Positions 17,313 through 27,618 of a stretch of DNA of 61,172 nt are shown piece by piece (position 1 is the stretch's first letter; each line of letters starts with the position of its first letter). Source of the stretch: Paludibacteraceae bacterium. Lineage in GTDB: Bacteria > Bacteroidota > Bacteroidia > Bacteroidales > Paludibacteraceae. The position numbers and the translations under genes were made by a program. Under the pieces are notes generated by a model. That model was not told where the DNA came from, ran no database searches, and saw only the letters and a list, made by a program, of their open reading frames with translations. The stretch lies in NCBI GenBank assembly GCA_017961765.1, contig JAGCWQ010000223.1, positions 1-61,172 on the forward strand. The letters are read 5' to 3'.

Positions 17313-18212
17313 ATGTATTCTGTTATCATTCCAGTGTATAATGTAAAGGATTATTTACCAAGATGTCTGGATAGTCTTTTGTTATGTATTTCTTCTGATT
17401 TTGAATTGTTGCTTGTTGATGATGGCTCTACTGACGGCTCTGGGAGTATTTGTGATTACTATTCAGATAAGGATGTTCGTGTTCGTACTTTCCATAAACA
17501 GAATGGAGGTGTAAGTTCTGCTCGTAATGTTGGCTTGGAACATGCCAATGGCGAATGGCTAATGTTTGTTGATTCTGATGATTGGGTGTCTGATGATTTT
17601 TTTGAAATAGCAGATTCTTCCGCAGATATAATAGAGCGTCCATATTCTCGGGTGGACGAGGATGGAAAGGTAATCAGTCGTTATTGTCCCTCGTCTAATC
17701 GGATTATAGAAGAAAGAGATGATTTGTTCGATTTCTTTGTGAATAAAAGAATCAATGTCCTTTGGAATAAAGTGATTAGACGAAACCTCATAGCTGATAC
17801 TCGTTTCAATGAATCAGTTTCCATAGGGGAGGACTTTCTTTTTTATTTGGAAATACTAAAGCGAGTGAAACGTTATGAGTTTTCAGAGAAGGGGGAGTAT
17901 TTCTATTTGCATAGGACAGGCTCCGCTATGTCTAATATAGAAGTGGATAAACGAATTCGAATTCTATTTGAGAACATGGGATATATAAAAGACATTTTAA
18001 GACATGATGATTTCGGTGAATTGAGAAATGGCATTTTGTGCGTCACATATTTTCCTGTGCTATGTCTTGTTCAAAAGAATATGTCTGGAGATCTTTTATT
18101 GAGAATGAAGTCGTGGGTTTCAGAGATGGCATCTGGAGACTTTAAGTTTGTTCCGTTGCTATTGCGAATAAAAGTAATCCTAAAAAACTTGATCTTACAT
18201 ATCAAGTGGTGA
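17313..18212 (+). CDS. GT2-family glycosyltransferase
   Basis: A 299-residue GT-A enzyme with YSVIIPVYNVKDYLPRCLDS, LLVDDGSTDGS and the DxD motif FVDSDDW. The ATG at 17313 is preferred to the TTG one codon upstream. The C-terminal third is weakly conserved, as usual for acceptor-specific parts. It probably builds the repeat unit along with the other transferases of the locus. Confidence 0.88.
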   Translation: MYSVIIPVYNVKDYLPRCLDSLLLCISSDFELLLVDDGSTDGSGSICDYYSDKDVRVRTFHKQNGGVSSARNVGLEHANGEWLMFVDSDDWVSDDFFEIADSSADIIERPYSRVDEDGKVISRYCPSSNRIIEERDDLFDFFVNKRINVLWNKVIRRNLIADTRFNESVSIGEDFLFYLEILKRVKRYEFSEKGEYFYLHRTGSAMSNIEVDKRIRILFENMGYIKDILRHDDFGELRNGILCVTYFPVLCLVQKNMSGDLLLRMKSWVSEMASGDFKFVPLLLRIKVILKNLILHIKW

Positions 18213-18293
18213 GAAATGTAAAACAGTAATAAATTGAAAAACAAAATTCCTTCTGTTTATTAGGGAATCTTATGTAAGAAAATATAAATTATT

Positions 18294-20018
18294 ATGTATA
18301 CAATACAGGAAAACGTAAGAGTTGTGATATCTTTGCTTAAACAATATGGTATCAGACACATTGTAGTAAGCCCTGGTGGTACGAACATACCCATTACGCA
18401 AGCTGTTCAAGATGATCCTTTTTTCAAGTGTTATTCTGTTGTCGACGAGCGAAGTGCTATGTATTTTGCCATTGGCATCTACCTTCAGACTGGTGCTATT
18501 GTTGCAACTTCATGCACAAGTGCTCAGGCAACCCGAAACTATGTTCCAGGCTTGACTGAAGCATTTTACAAACATGCTCCTATTTTAGCTATCACTACAT
18601 CTAAGTTGGAGTGCTTTCAATATCAAGAGTACATGCAAGCTCCTGACCAATGTTCGTTGCCTGTAGATTCTATAAAGCATTGTTATGATCTGCCTCCGAT
18701 TACAGATGAAAACACACGTAGACAAGTCATTCACAATGCTAAAGAGGCTATGCTTGAACTTACACATAGAATATCTGGACCAATTCAACTCAATATACGC
18801 ATTATTGATGCACAACAAGGTAAGTTTGAGGACGTAGAATTGCCTAGAATTAGTCCTTTAAAGAGATATATGGCATGGAATTCTTGGAACGATATAGATC
18901 TTTCAGAAAAGAAAATCTTAGTTGTAGTAGGCGAGCATCGTCCGTTTGATGTTCGTCAGCAGAAAGCATTAGACTCTTTTTGTGAACATTTCAATGTCGC
19001 AGTCTATACAAATCACCTTTCCAATTATCATGGACCATATAGTATATCCGCAAATCTACTTATATCAAGTGGGGGCTGGCATACACTAAAACCGGATTTA
19101 CTTATCACAATCGGCGGACAAACGGGTGATTATTCTATATACAATGCGTTACAATCGATAGGAGACGCTGAGCATTGGAGAGTTTCTGAAGATGGAGCGT
19201 ATGTAGACACATACGGTCATCTTACACGAATATATGAATGTCCTGATTACTTCTTTTTTGAGAATGTCGATAGAGAAAGATTGGTGGAGCATACCTATTT
19301 TGCAGAATGGGTAAAACTTAATAGTATGCTTAAATATGATGTAGAACTTCCTTTCTCAAACGTATACGTAGCTCAACAGTTGCATAAAGCAATTCCTGAA
19401 CATAGTATCATGAACTTTGCTATTCTCAACAGCCTTCGATCGTGGAGCTATTTCCCTCTATCTGACAGCATTCAAGGATATGCCAATGTGGCTGCTTTTG
19501 GTATTGACGGATGCAATTCAATGTTATTTGGAGAAAGCATGAATACCGATAACCTTTGTTTTATTGTCACTGGTGACCTTGCATATTTCTACGATATGAA
19601 TGCATTAGGAATCCGTGACCTTCGCAACAATGTTCGTGTGTTGATCATTAATAATGGTGGAGGTGCTGAATTCAAAATCATGACAGGGTCTTGGAAAGAG
19701 GCTCCAAATGTTGAAAAATACATCTCTGCAAATGGACACTATGGTAGTACAAAGGGATGGGCAGAAAATTGTGGATTCAAGTATCTGAGTGCTTCAAATA
19801 AAGCGGAATTCTTGCAAGTGTCTTCTGAATTCGTGGCTCAGTCAGACTCTCCTATCATTTTAGAGGTATTTACAACAGAAGAAAATGACGTCCTTGGAGA
19901 TAAAACACTTATCGGTGCTAACAAGATTTTTTCAGTATCTGATAAAATGAAGAAACTTTTATCTGATGTTGTTGGAGAGAAAGGCGTAGATGTTATTAAG
20001 ACATTGGTTAAGAAATGA
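18294..20018 (+). CDS. MenD-like thiamine-diphosphate enzyme in the polysaccharide locus
   Basis: A 574-residue ThDP enzyme with the three-domain order of MenD: Pyr domain (1-~180) with the catalytic-type Glu52 in VVDERSAMYFAIG, a central domain, and a PP domain with GDLAYFYDMNALG...LIINNGGGAEF. The NNGGG ending is the MenD form, not that of acetolactate synthase. Where true MenD has SPGSR, this protein has SPGGT (26-30), losing the Ser-Arg pair that contacts substrate, so another reaction is likely. Leucine codons are mixed (CTT, TTA, CTA) rather than mainly TTG, hinting at a foreign origin. A role in making a special sugar or acyl substituent is inferred; the substrate is unknown. Confidence 0.8.
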   Translation: MYTIQENVRVVISLLKQYGIRHIVVSPGGTNIPITQAVQDDPFFKCYSVVDERSAMYFAIGIYLQTGAIVATSCTSAQATRNYVPGLTEAFYKHAPILAITTSKLECFQYQEYMQAPDQCSLPVDSIKHCYDLPPITDENTRRQVIHNAKEAMLELTHRISGPIQLNIRIIDAQQGKFEDVELPRISPLKRYMAWNSWNDIDLSEKKILVVVGEHRPFDVRQQKALDSFCEHFNVAVYTNHLSNYHGPYSISANLLISSGGWHTLKPDLLITIGGQTGDYSIYNALQSIGDAEHWRVSEDGAYVDTYGHLTRIYECPDYFFFENVDRERLVEHTYFAEWVKLNSMLKYDVELPFSNVYVAQQLHKAIPEHSIMNFAILNSLRSWSYFPLSDSIQGYANVAAFGIDGCNSMLFGESMNTDNLCFIVTGDLAYFYDMNALGIRDLRNNVRVLIINNGGGAEFKIMTGSWKEAPNVEKYISANGHYGSTKGWAENCGFKYLSASNKAEFLQVSSEFVAQSDSPIILEVFTTEENDVLGDKTLIGANKIFSVSDKMKKLLSDVVGEKGVDVIKTLVKK

Positions 20019-20041
20019 TTAGGTTGGTAATGTTGCCCGTC

Positions 20042-20144
20042 TAGGTCATAGTTTCTTTTCTCCGAATTCAGATTGAGAGAAAACCATAATTCCCTATTTA
20101 TATTAAAGTTAGTGCAATTGTAAGTCATCTCGCATTATGACCTA
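20042..20144. repeat. 9-bp perfect inverted repeat in the gap after the MenD-like gene
   Basis: TAGGTCATA (20042-20050) and TATGACCTA (20136-20144) are perfect reverse complements 85 bases apart in the 239-base gap 20019-20257, the longest gap inside the operon. No gene, promoter or terminator was recognised there. It might be the scar of a lost insertion or a long-range stem. Confidence 0.4.
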
Positions 20145-20257
20145 AGAATATTCCTACGGACGATTGATGCTTATTGGAAATTTTAAGATTTTACTGGTAA
20201 ATCCTTTTTTAGAGCTTGCTGGAGCATTATAAACATACGAAAAACTCGGTCAAAAAG

Positions 20258-21382
20258 ATGAAAATAAAGACAATCACTTGTCATGACGTATATAATTATG
20301 GCGCATCGCTTCAGGCGTTTGCTCTTATGTCATTTCTACGGTCGATGGGACATGAGGTGGAAATCATTGACTATTTGCCTCGTAATAAACGCCGCCGATA
20401 TGAGTATTTCAGATTGGCACCGACTGGTATATTTCGTAAAATAGCTACATTCTTACCATTCTTGGAACCACTGTTGGCATTATGGCAAAATCGTTATGAA
20501 CTGCTGAGCAGAAATCGCAAATATAACTTTGATTTGTTCAAAAAGGAGGCTCTTGCATGTACTTCAAGGAAATATGAGAGTTTTGAAGACTTGAATACGT
20601 ATAAGCCAGAGGCAGATATATTTGTGGCAGGAAGTGATCAGATTTGGAATGTCTATTATGACAATGGTCGAGACCCCTCTTTTTATTGCGCGTTTGAACC
20701 CGATACCCAAAAAAGAATGTCTTATGCAGCTAGTTTTGGTGCGAATACAATTCCTGAAGATTCAGAAACATTTGTCAAGGAGATGCTTTCTCGGATGAAA
20801 GCAATTTCAGTCCGTGAGTATTCTGGTGTGAAAATAGTTGAACAATTGGGTTTGAAAGCACAACATGTGTTGGATCCTGTATTTTTGTTGGAAACTGAAG
20901 AATGGCGGTCAATGTGTCGAAAAGACCGTGGAGAGGAGGGTTATGTCCTAGTCTATGATTTTTTGCACAACGATCCGAATGTGGAGACTTTGTCTAAGTT
21001 TTTGGCGAAGAAGTATAATAAAAAGATTGTTTCTATCAATGACTTCCGACCGTTGGGTTATGCGGACGTTAATGTGAATGATGCAGGACCTATTGAATTC
21101 TTGGAGTATATCAAAGATGCTGATTTTGTTGTTTCAACATCTTTCCATGCGACGGCATTTAGTGTTATTTTCTCTCGTCCATTTTATACATTGCCGTTGG
21201 TCGGACATGGAAATTCCTCAAGAATGGTTGATTTTTTGAACATGCTTGATCTAGAAGACAGATTCGTAACAAGAATGGAACAATTTCGAGAAGCAAAAGA
21301 TATTGATTACGAGGCTGTTCATAAGAGCATAGGTCAAAAACGTTTGTCGTCAATAAGTTGGTTGCTATCACAGCTACAGTAG
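20258..21382 (+). CDS. Polysaccharide pyruvyltransferase-family protein, second copy
   Basis: A 374-residue protein if started at the ATG at 20258 (MKIKTITCHDVYNYGASLQA); a TTG 42 bases upstream also opens the frame but precedes the conserved start. Motifs are the N-terminal NYGASLQAFAL, the central DIFVAGSDQIWN and STSFHATAFSVIF near the C-terminus. This subgroup is common in Bacteroidota capsule loci beside FrhB-like proteins. It probably adds a pyruvyl ketal to a sugar, though activity is shown for few members. Confidence 0.82.
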   Translation: MKIKTITCHDVYNYGASLQAFALMSFLRSMGHEVEIIDYLPRNKRRRYEYFRLAPTGIFRKIATFLPFLEPLLALWQNRYELLSRNRKYNFDLFKKEALACTSRKYESFEDLNTYKPEADIFVAGSDQIWNVYYDNGRDPSFYCAFEPDTQKRMSYAASFGANTIPEDSETFVKEMLSRMKAISVREYSGVKIVEQLGLKAQHVLDPVFLLETEEWRSMCRKDRGEEGYVLVYDFLHNDPNVETLSKFLAKKYNKKIVSINDFRPLGYADVNVNDAGPIEFLEYIKDADFVVSTSFHATAFSVIFSRPFYTLPLVGHGNSSRMVDFLNMLDLEDRFVTRMEQFREAKDIDYEAVHKSIGQKRLSSISWLLSQLQ

Positions 21383-21389
21383 TTGTAAT

Positions 21390-22667
21390 ATGCTTTTTTC
21401 GTTAATTGCAATTGTCGTATTGTTCTACTATTTCGCCAAGGATCCATCAAAGTGTTTGGCGTTGGTGTTCGCTTGGTATCCGACCATGGTGTTGTTGCCT
21501 ATATGCAAGGGCGTAAACGTCACGACATTATTTATATATCTGTTGCTTTTTTACTCATTGTATAAATATGGGACAAAAAGATTTTTTTCATTTCCATTCC
21601 TCGTCCCATTTGCCGTTTGTATAGGGTCCTATTTCGTTTCTGCTATTTTCGGGCACAAGATAGCGTTGAGTGTGGCAAAATGGGTGGAGCAATATTTTTT
21701 TGTATGGAGTATATGGGTTTTATATAAGCCGACGAAGGAAAATAATAAGTTTTTGTTTTATAATTTGATGGGATATTTGATAGTGCTTGACATATATGCC
21801 ATGGTAGAGTCTGTTACTATTATGAATCCTTTTTTGGACTATTTGCGCTCAAGTGGAGTCGACATACCTCATCAAGCTTCTCATTATGTGAGATATGGAT
21901 TGTATAGATCTCAGTCATTGACTGTATGGACTAGTATCATGGCTGTTGCAAGTGGTATGGGGGCAATTTTTTTTGCTTATTCTTTTTTTGCTAAGATACT
22001 TAAGCCATCATTGATTTTGTATGTGGTGTGGATATTATGTTTGATAGGTGTATTTATTTCAGGAGCTAGGTCTGTGATGGTTGTTGTTGCGATTACGGCA
22101 TTGGGCTTTTTGAAGCATTTGGTTAATATTAAGTATATCTTCATACTAGGCTTTGTCGCCTTTGTCGCATTGTCTATGACTGGTGATTTTTTTTCTGAAG
22201 TAATCGATTCTTTTATTAACCCAGATGAGGCGGGAGGTAGTAGCGTCGAACAGAGAGGCCTTCAGTTTTTGGTGGCTTATCGTTATTGGATGAATGCTCC
22301 AATTATAGGAAATGGTTTGGATTTCACAAACCTTTTGGTTGCTCAGAATGTCGGATTGTTAGGTGCAGAGAGTATAATATTTCGTTTGTTGATAGATAGA
22401 GGAATTTTAGGATTCATTTCCTTTGTCTTTTTGTATGCTTATTCTTGTTGGATGTTGCGTAAGATGGGGCTTTCCTTTTTGTCGTTTATTTTGATTGGAT
22501 TCGCATTCGGAAAAGTTGTTGCTCTTTTGTTTACGTTGGATGAAGCTTACCCATTTTTCTATGTGGTTTTGCTTATGAAAATGTATAATGAAGAAAATTT
22601 GAGACATCTGAAATCATATTTGATTTTGTTATCTTTGAAAAACAAAAAAGAAAGAAGTCCACTATGA
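21390..22667 (+). CDS. wzy: O-antigen/capsule polymerase (Wzy-like)
   Basis: A 425-residue polytopic membrane protein with ten or more hydrophobic segments and a large loop near 265-315 (DEAGGSSVEQRGLQFLVAYRYW). The segment FISGARSVMVV is typical of O-antigen ligase/polymerase-type proteins. Only one such gene is present and the locus has a Wzx flippase, so the polymerase role is the natural reading; sequence alone does not separate polymerase from ligase. Its stop overlaps the next start by four bases. Confidence 0.82.
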   Translation: MLFSLIAIVVLFYYFAKDPSKCLALVFAWYPTMVLLPICKGVNVTTLFIYLLLFYSLYKYGTKRFFSFPFLVPFAVCIGSYFVSAIFGHKIALSVAKWVEQYFFVWSIWVLYKPTKENNKFLFYNLMGYLIVLDIYAMVESVTIMNPFLDYLRSSGVDIPHQASHYVRYGLYRSQSLTVWTSIMAVASGMGAIFFAYSFFAKILKPSLILYVVWILCLIGVFISGARSVMVVVAITALGFLKHLVNIKYIFILGFVAFVALSMTGDFFSEVIDSFINPDEAGGSSVEQRGLQFLVAYRYWMNAPIIGNGLDFTNLLVAQNVGLLGAESIIFRLLIDRGILGFISFVFLYAYSCWMLRKMGLSFLSFILIGFAFGKVVALLFTLDEAYPFFYVVLLMKMYNEENLRHLKSYLILLSLKNKKERSPL

Positions 22668-23245
22668 TGAAAACAAAAGAGGAATTAAATAATATCCTTT
22701 CTTACGAATATGATATATACAGAAAAATGCTTCCGTCTTCTTTGAGTGGACGGATATTCGCATGGTTTAAGGGAGTTCAGCTTCTGTCTTTGATGTCATG
22801 GATTAAATCCTCACGAAAGATGGATTATTATAAATCAAAGAAAGATAAATCTTCCAATCCTTTATTTTCTATTCTGTATCTATATTATGCCAGAAAATAT
22901 AACCATTATTCACAAAAATTGAATATGGAAATCCCTACGGAAAAAATAGGTAAAGGTTTGACTATATATCATCCAACTGGCATTGTGGTCAACAGTAATG
23001 CTGTAATCGGGGATAACTGTCATTTCCATGGTAATAATTGTGTCGGAAATTCTGGTGTGGATATCTCAGCATGTCCTGTTTTAGGAGACAATATTATGCT
23101 GGGTGTAGGAGCGAAAGTGATAGGTGCTGTGCGTTTAGCAAACAACATCAAAGTTGGTGCTGGAGCTGTGGTGGTGTCCTCATTTTTGGAAGAGGGAATA
23201 ACGATTGCCGGCGTACCAGCAAAAAAAATTGAGAAAAGAGGTTAA
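22664..23245 (+). CDS. Serine-acetyltransferase-like hexapeptide acyltransferase
   Basis: A 193-residue protein: helical N-terminal region (1-85), then a left-handed beta-helix of hexapeptide repeats (about 95-185: GKGLTIYHPTGIVV, VIGDNCHFHGNN, VLGDNIMLGVGAKVIG, IKVGAGAVVV, IAGVPAKKI). This is the CysE-like form, trimeric and acetyl-CoA dependent. Its place among glycosyltransferases argues for O-acetylation of a sugar rather than cysteine synthesis. Overlaps wzy by four bases. Confidence 0.82.
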   Translation: MMKTKEELNNILSYEYDIYRKMLPSSLSGRIFAWFKGVQLLSLMSWIKSSRKMDYYKSKKDKSSNPLFSILYLYYARKYNHYSQKLNMEIPTEKIGKGLTIYHPTGIVVNSNAVIGDNCHFHGNNCVGNSGVDISACPVLGDNIMLGVGAKVIGAVRLANNIKVGAGAVVVSSFLEEGITIAGVPAKKIEKRG

Positions 23246-23246
23246 T

Positions 23247-24497
23247 GTGAAAGTATTATGGTTTGAAATAACCCCACCGAGACGCTATGCTGGCAGCTTG
23301 GGCGTTTTGGGCGGATGGCAGGATTCGTTGGAAGAGGCTGTGTTGTCGTTGCCTGACATTGAACTCTATGTTGCGTTTGAAACCAATAATCCGATGGATG
23401 CTGAGAAAAAGATAGGTGGGGTCACTTATCTACCGATGCAGTTCTCTTATTCTTTGTGGGATAAGATTAAGTCGAAAGTGTCTTGGTCTTCTATTGAACG
23501 AGAAGTAAAAGAGAAATCTCTTGCTGTCATTAAATCTGTAAACCCAGACATAATCCATGTGTTTGGCTGTGAGTGGCCTTATGGCGAGGTGTCGATGTTG
23601 ACTTCGATTCCTGTCGTGATTCATATTCAGGGATCCATAGTTCCATACGAAAATGCACTTTATCCCCCAAAATACAACATTTGGAATTATATTAAAAGTT
23701 TAAAATTCAATGTTCCTAGAATTATTGCCGCAAAATTGGTGGAGGTCAACAACCGCAATCGAGCTAAAATGGAACAGCGGATTTGGAAAGAAGTCTCTTG
23801 TTATATGGGACGTACCCATTGGGATGAGGCGTTGTCAAATGTTATGCATCCTGGGCGTTCTTATTACCATGTGGATGAGACACTGAGACCTATGTTCTTA
23901 TCTTCGCAGAATATATGGAGATACGAGAAAAGAGATAAAGTAAAACTTTTCACTACAGGTTGTACTACATTTTGGAAAGGACCGGATATGATGCTTAAAA
24001 CAGCCAAAATTTTGAGACAATTGGGCTTTGATTTTGAGTGGATGGTGGCTGGTCATTTCCCTGCGGCATTAAAAAAAGTGGTAGAACATACGGAAAAGAG
24101 TAAATTTGAAGAAAATAATATTATCTTTAAGGGTTCGTTGCAGCCTCAGGATTTGTTGGAGGAATTGGTATCGTCAACGCTTTATGTTCATACTGCGTAT
24201 GTTGAGAATAGTCCGAATTCAATATGTGAAGCACAATGTTTGGGAGTTCCAGTTCTTTCTACTAATGTCGGTGGTATTTCGACTCTTCTTCAAAATGGTA
24301 AATGTGGATATCTTGTCCCAGCCAATGATCCTTGGCAAATGGCAAATGCTATCATTCAGATGTCTTCAGATGAAGCAAGGATAAAAGAACTTTCTCAGGA
24401 AGAAATACAAGTTGCGAGAAGTCGTCATAAAGTCGCAAATATTCAGGGACAGTTAATGGCATGCTATAGTGACATAATTCAGAAGAAAAATGCGTAG
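23247..24497 (+). CDS. GT4-family (GT-B fold) glycosyltransferase
   Basis: Started at GTG 23247, directly after the previous stop, the protein is 416 residues and begins [19 protein letters not shown], a normal GT4 N-terminus; an upstream in-frame ATG at 23205 would overlap the preceding gene by 41 bases. The donor-binding domain has [25 protein letters not shown], with the E-x7-E-like pattern of retaining GT4 enzymes. It should add one sugar of the repeat unit. Confidence 0.83.
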   Translation: MKVLWFEITPPRRYAGSLGVLGGWQDSLEEAVLSLPDIELYVAFETNNPMDAEKKIGGVTYLPMQFSYSLWDKIKSKVSWSSIEREVKEKSLAVIKSVNPDIIHVFGCEWPYGEVSMLTSIPVVIHIQGSIVPYENALYPPKYNIWNYIKSLKFNVPRIIAAKLVEVNNRNRAKMEQRIWKEVSCYMGRTHWDEALSNVMHPGRSYYHVDETLRPMFLSSQNIWRYEKRDKVKLFTTGCTTFWKGPDMMLKTAKILRQLGFDFEWMVAGHFPAALKKVVEHTEKSKFEENNIIFKGSLQPQDLLEELVSSTLYVHTAYVENSPNSICEAQCLGVPVLSTNVGGISTLLQNGKCGYLVPANDPWQMANAIIQMSSDEARIKELSQEEIQVARSRHKVANIQGQLMACYSDIIQKKNA

Positions 24498-25098
24498 TGT
24501 TTTCATTGTCATATACAGATTGATGCATGGAATCCGCAAATGCATGACGTTGATAATTCAATCGATCATGAATATTTTCTATCGATTCTTATTCCATAAG
24601 ATGGATGGTGTGATAGAGTCACCTCATCAATTGTTGGGTTGTCAGTATATTTCGATTGGAAAAAATACAAAGATCTATGAAAATGTGATATTGACGGCAT
24701 GGGATAAATATGAGAATCAAAGTTTTTCTCCAACGATAGTCATAGGAGAAAATTGTAATATAGGAGAGCATTGCCATATCACGGCATGTAATCGTATTGA
24801 AATTGGCAATGGAGTATTAACAGGACGATATGTATATATATCAGATAATTCGCATGGCAATCCTGCCAATGCTAAAGAACTGAGTATCTGCCCAAGTAAA
24901 AGACCTTTGCATTGCAAGGGGCCAGTAGAGATAGGAAATAATGTATGGATAGGGGAGAGAGTCTGTGTTATGTCGGGAGTGAAAATCGGAGATGGTTCAA
25001 TTATTGCGGCTAATGCAGTCGTCACTCATGATATTCCATCAGGTGTATTGGCTGGAGGTGTTCCTGCTAAAGTAATTAAAAAATTAGGAAATGAATAA
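24490..25098 (+). CDS. Hexapeptide-repeat O-acetyltransferase (WbbJ/Maa-like)
   Basis: A 202-residue left-handed beta-helix protein. Repeats run from about 50 to 195 ([80 protein letters not shown]). The HG in SDNSHG marks the acetyl-transfer histidine region of this family. Overlaps the gene before it by eight bases and the one after it by eight. Likely decorates a capsule sugar. Confidence 0.85.
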   Translation: MRSVFIVIYRLMHGIRKCMTLIIQSIMNIFYRFLFHKMDGVIESPHQLLGCQYISIGKNTKIYENVILTAWDKYENQSFSPTIVIGENCNIGEHCHITACNRIEIGNGVLTGRYVYISDNSHGNPANAKELSICPSKRPLHCKGPVEIGNNVWIGERVCVMSGVKIGDGSIIAANAVVTHDIPSGVLAGGVPAKVIKKLGNE

Positions 25099-26401
25099 GA
25101 ATTGTATATTCACAATATGCGCTAAGAATTATATTGGCTTGGCTTTGGCACTTGAAAAGTCAATAAAACAATATAATGACAATGTGGACTTCTTTATCGT
25201 TGTTGCGGATGAGTTTGATACGGGCAAAGAACCCTCTGTGGCCGATAATGTGATTGAGGCAAAGTCTGTATTAGAAATACCAGACTCGCTGTGGACGAAT
25301 ATGTCGTTCAAGTATAATCTGACTGAATTCTGTACTTGTATCAAACCATTCAGTATTGAATATTTCTTTACCAAGAAGGGTTATGAGACGGTCTGCTATA
25401 TGGATCCTGATACGTATTTGTTCAGTGACTTCAGTTATGTGTATGAAAAACTTTCAAAGTTTTTGGTGGTAACAGCTCCTCATATCACAATTCCTGATTA
25501 TCCTTATACGGGTGATTTGCCTGATCGAAGTTTCTTGTTCAACGGCATTAGTAATTTTGGTTTTGGCGCATTTAGAAATTCCCCAAAGACGTTGAATCTG
25601 ATGAAATGGTGGGAGGATAGATTGTCTATCTTGTGTTTTGGAGAAATGCTTTGGGCGGTATGTACTGATCAAAAATGGACAGACTTTTTCCCAGCTTTCT
25701 TGAATTATGATGAGATTTTGTTCTCTAATAATCTGGGGTTGAATGTGGCGCCTTGGAACTATTTTGAACGTAGAATCGAAAAAGAAGGGGACTCTTATTA
25801 TGTCGTAAGTAGGACAGGAGCGAGTGATAGAAAGGATAAGTTGGTTTTTTGCCATTTTGCTGGATACAATTACAGGGAGTTGTCGACGACAGGAGTCGTC
25901 AATAATCAAAATCGCATGCGCATCAGCAATTTGAGGGAGTATCCTGATATGAATCCGCTTATAGACGAATATGTGAAGTTCATTTATGATAATCGTGATT
26001 TATTTAACCAGTTTTTAGATCTTCCATATTCTTACGCTAAGTTTGATAATGGAGTAAAGATCGATAAGTTGCATCGTCGCCTTTATAATGGAGTAGTGAC
26101 AAATTTCGGATACGATAAGAATCCGTTTAAGACAGCAGGTAAAGATTCTTACTATGCTTTGTTGAAAAGCAAACATTTGTTTGGAACTGTTGAGTCTGAC
26201 ACTAAAATTGATGATGTCAGCCAAATGAATGAAGGATTTGAGAAAAAACTGAAATTCTTATATAAGGGATTGCGTATATTCTATAGAATCATAGGATATA
26301 AAAATTATGTGTTATTCCTTCAGTTTATTCGCAGATTGTCTTTATATGACGTAAATACTTTTTTGCTGGGTAAGAATTTTGAAAATTATAAACTTCGTTA
26401 A
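25091..26401 (+). CDS. GT8-like (GT-A) glycosyltransferase
   Basis: A 436-residue protein beginning [22 protein letters not shown], the usual start of GT8-related enzymes that scan 'ICA.NY...A..L..S'. The metal site is [10 protein letters not shown] (about 95-104) and a later [14 protein letters not shown] resembles the acceptor loop. The C-terminal ~130 residues match nothing I recognise and may be acceptor- or membrane-binding. Family assignment is good; the sugar is unknown. Confidence 0.72.
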   Translation: MNKNCIFTICAKNYIGLALALEKSIKQYNDNVDFFIVVADEFDTGKEPSVADNVIEAKSVLEIPDSLWTNMSFKYNLTEFCTCIKPFSIEYFFTKKGYETVCYMDPDTYLFSDFSYVYEKLSKFLVVTAPHITIPDYPYTGDLPDRSFLFNGISNFGFGAFRNSPKTLNLMKWWEDRLSILCFGEMLWAVCTDQKWTDFFPAFLNYDEILFSNNLGLNVAPWNYFERRIEKEGDSYYVVSRTGASDRKDKLVFCHFAGYNYRELSTTGVVNNQNRMRISNLREYPDMNPLIDEYVKFIYDNRDLFNQFLDLPYSYAKFDNGVKIDKLHRRLYNGVVTNFGYDKNPFKTAGKDSYYALLKSKHLFGTVESDTKIDDVSQMNEGFEKKLKFLYKGLRIFYRIIGYKNYVLFLQFIRRLSLYDVNTFLLGKNFENYKLR

Positions 26402-26412
26402 TCATATATAAA

Positions 26413-27555
26413 ATGAGGATCGGAATTAGTGGATATGTTGGAAATCGTTTGACGGGCATCGGTCGTGTTTTGATTTCAGTTCTTCAAGAGTTGGCACAAC
26501 AAAATCCCGACTCTGAATATATAATTTTTAGGAATTACGATTTTTTAGATTATGATTGTTTAAGGATATATCCTAATATAGAAATTGTAGATGTTCCTTA
26601 TACGAAAGAATCTGGTCTGAAAAATATTTTATGGCATCAGTGGACTTTCCAAAAATTACTGAAACAATACAAATGTGATTTGGCCTATATCCCTAATTTC
26701 ACTTTGCTTTTATGGAAAGTAGTTCCGACTGTGGTCTCAATTCATGATTTGATAGAGTATAATGTGCCGGATAAGTTTTCTAAGTTGCGAATGTTTTATC
26801 GAAAGAGAATATGCGATCCATTGATGGCAAAACGAAGTGATCATATTTTGACAGTTTCTCAATCATCGTATAATGATATTGTGAAATATTTGGGTGTTGA
26901 TCCTTCGAAAATCACATTGACGTTGAATGCTACGGATAAGAGTCTTTTTAAAAAGTATTCTCAAGAAGAAGTCGAACTTGTGATAAAGGGTTATGAATTA
27001 GAGTATAAAAAATATCTCCTTTTCGTTGGGACGATTGATTATCCTGGCAAAAACATAAAAACTGTGATTGAAGCTTTCTTGACACTGCGAGCAAAAGGGG
27101 CTTTGGAAGGGCATAAGTTAGTCATTATAGGAAAGGATGGGTATAACTCTGATGTTATATATGACATAGTAAGGAAGTCTCCTTTCCAGGCTGATGTTAT
27201 ATTTACCGGTTATATAAAGGATGCTGATTTGCCTAAATTTTATGCAGGTGCAGAATTGATGCTGTATTTGTCTCTCTTTGAGGGGTTTGGACTCCCCGTC
27301 TTAGAGGCAATGTCTTGCTCAACACCGGTTATCTGTCCAAATACTTCTTGTTTCCCTGAAATTGTAAAAGGTTTGGATGTTACTGTCCCTCCAACAGATG
27401 TGGCGGCTGTTGTGGAAAAAATTATGAAAATATTGAATGATGATGAGTATAGAAAATATTTGACGGATATGTGCTATGAAAAATCATTAAGTTATTCATG
27501 GCATGATTCAGCAAAGGTCTATCAAGAGGCATTTGAGTCGGTCTTTCGAAAATAG
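26413..27555 (+). CDS. GT4-family glycosyltransferase
   Basis: A 380-residue GT-B enzyme. N-terminal domain starts MRIGISGYVGNRLTGIGRV; the linker has SIHDLIEYNVPDKF; the donor domain has LLFVGTIDYPGKNIKTVIEAF and LFEGFGLPVLEAMSCSTPVIC with the E-x7-E pair of retaining GT4 enzymes (mannosyl- and rhamnosyltransferases are common in this branch). Part of the same operon. Confidence 0.88.
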   Translation: MRIGISGYVGNRLTGIGRVLISVLQELAQQNPDSEYIIFRNYDFLDYDCLRIYPNIEIVDVPYTKESGLKNILWHQWTFQKLLKQYKCDLAYIPNFTLLLWKVVPTVVSIHDLIEYNVPDKFSKLRMFYRKRICDPLMAKRSDHILTVSQSSYNDIVKYLGVDPSKITLTLNATDKSLFKKYSQEEVELVIKGYELEYKKYLLFVGTIDYPGKNIKTVIEAFLTLRAKGALEGHKLVIIGKDGYNSDVIYDIVRKSPFQADVIFTGYIKDADLPKFYAGAELMLYLSLFEGFGLPVLEAMSCSTPVICPNTSCFPEIVKGLDVTVPPTDVAAVVEKIMKILNDDEYRKYLTDMCYEKSLSYSWHDSAKVYQEAFESVFRK

Positions 27556-27618
27556 AAGGGGCTCGGAGTTGATTTTTTACAGGAGTAGATGTGAACTAGA
27601 AATAAGGATAAGGAAGTG

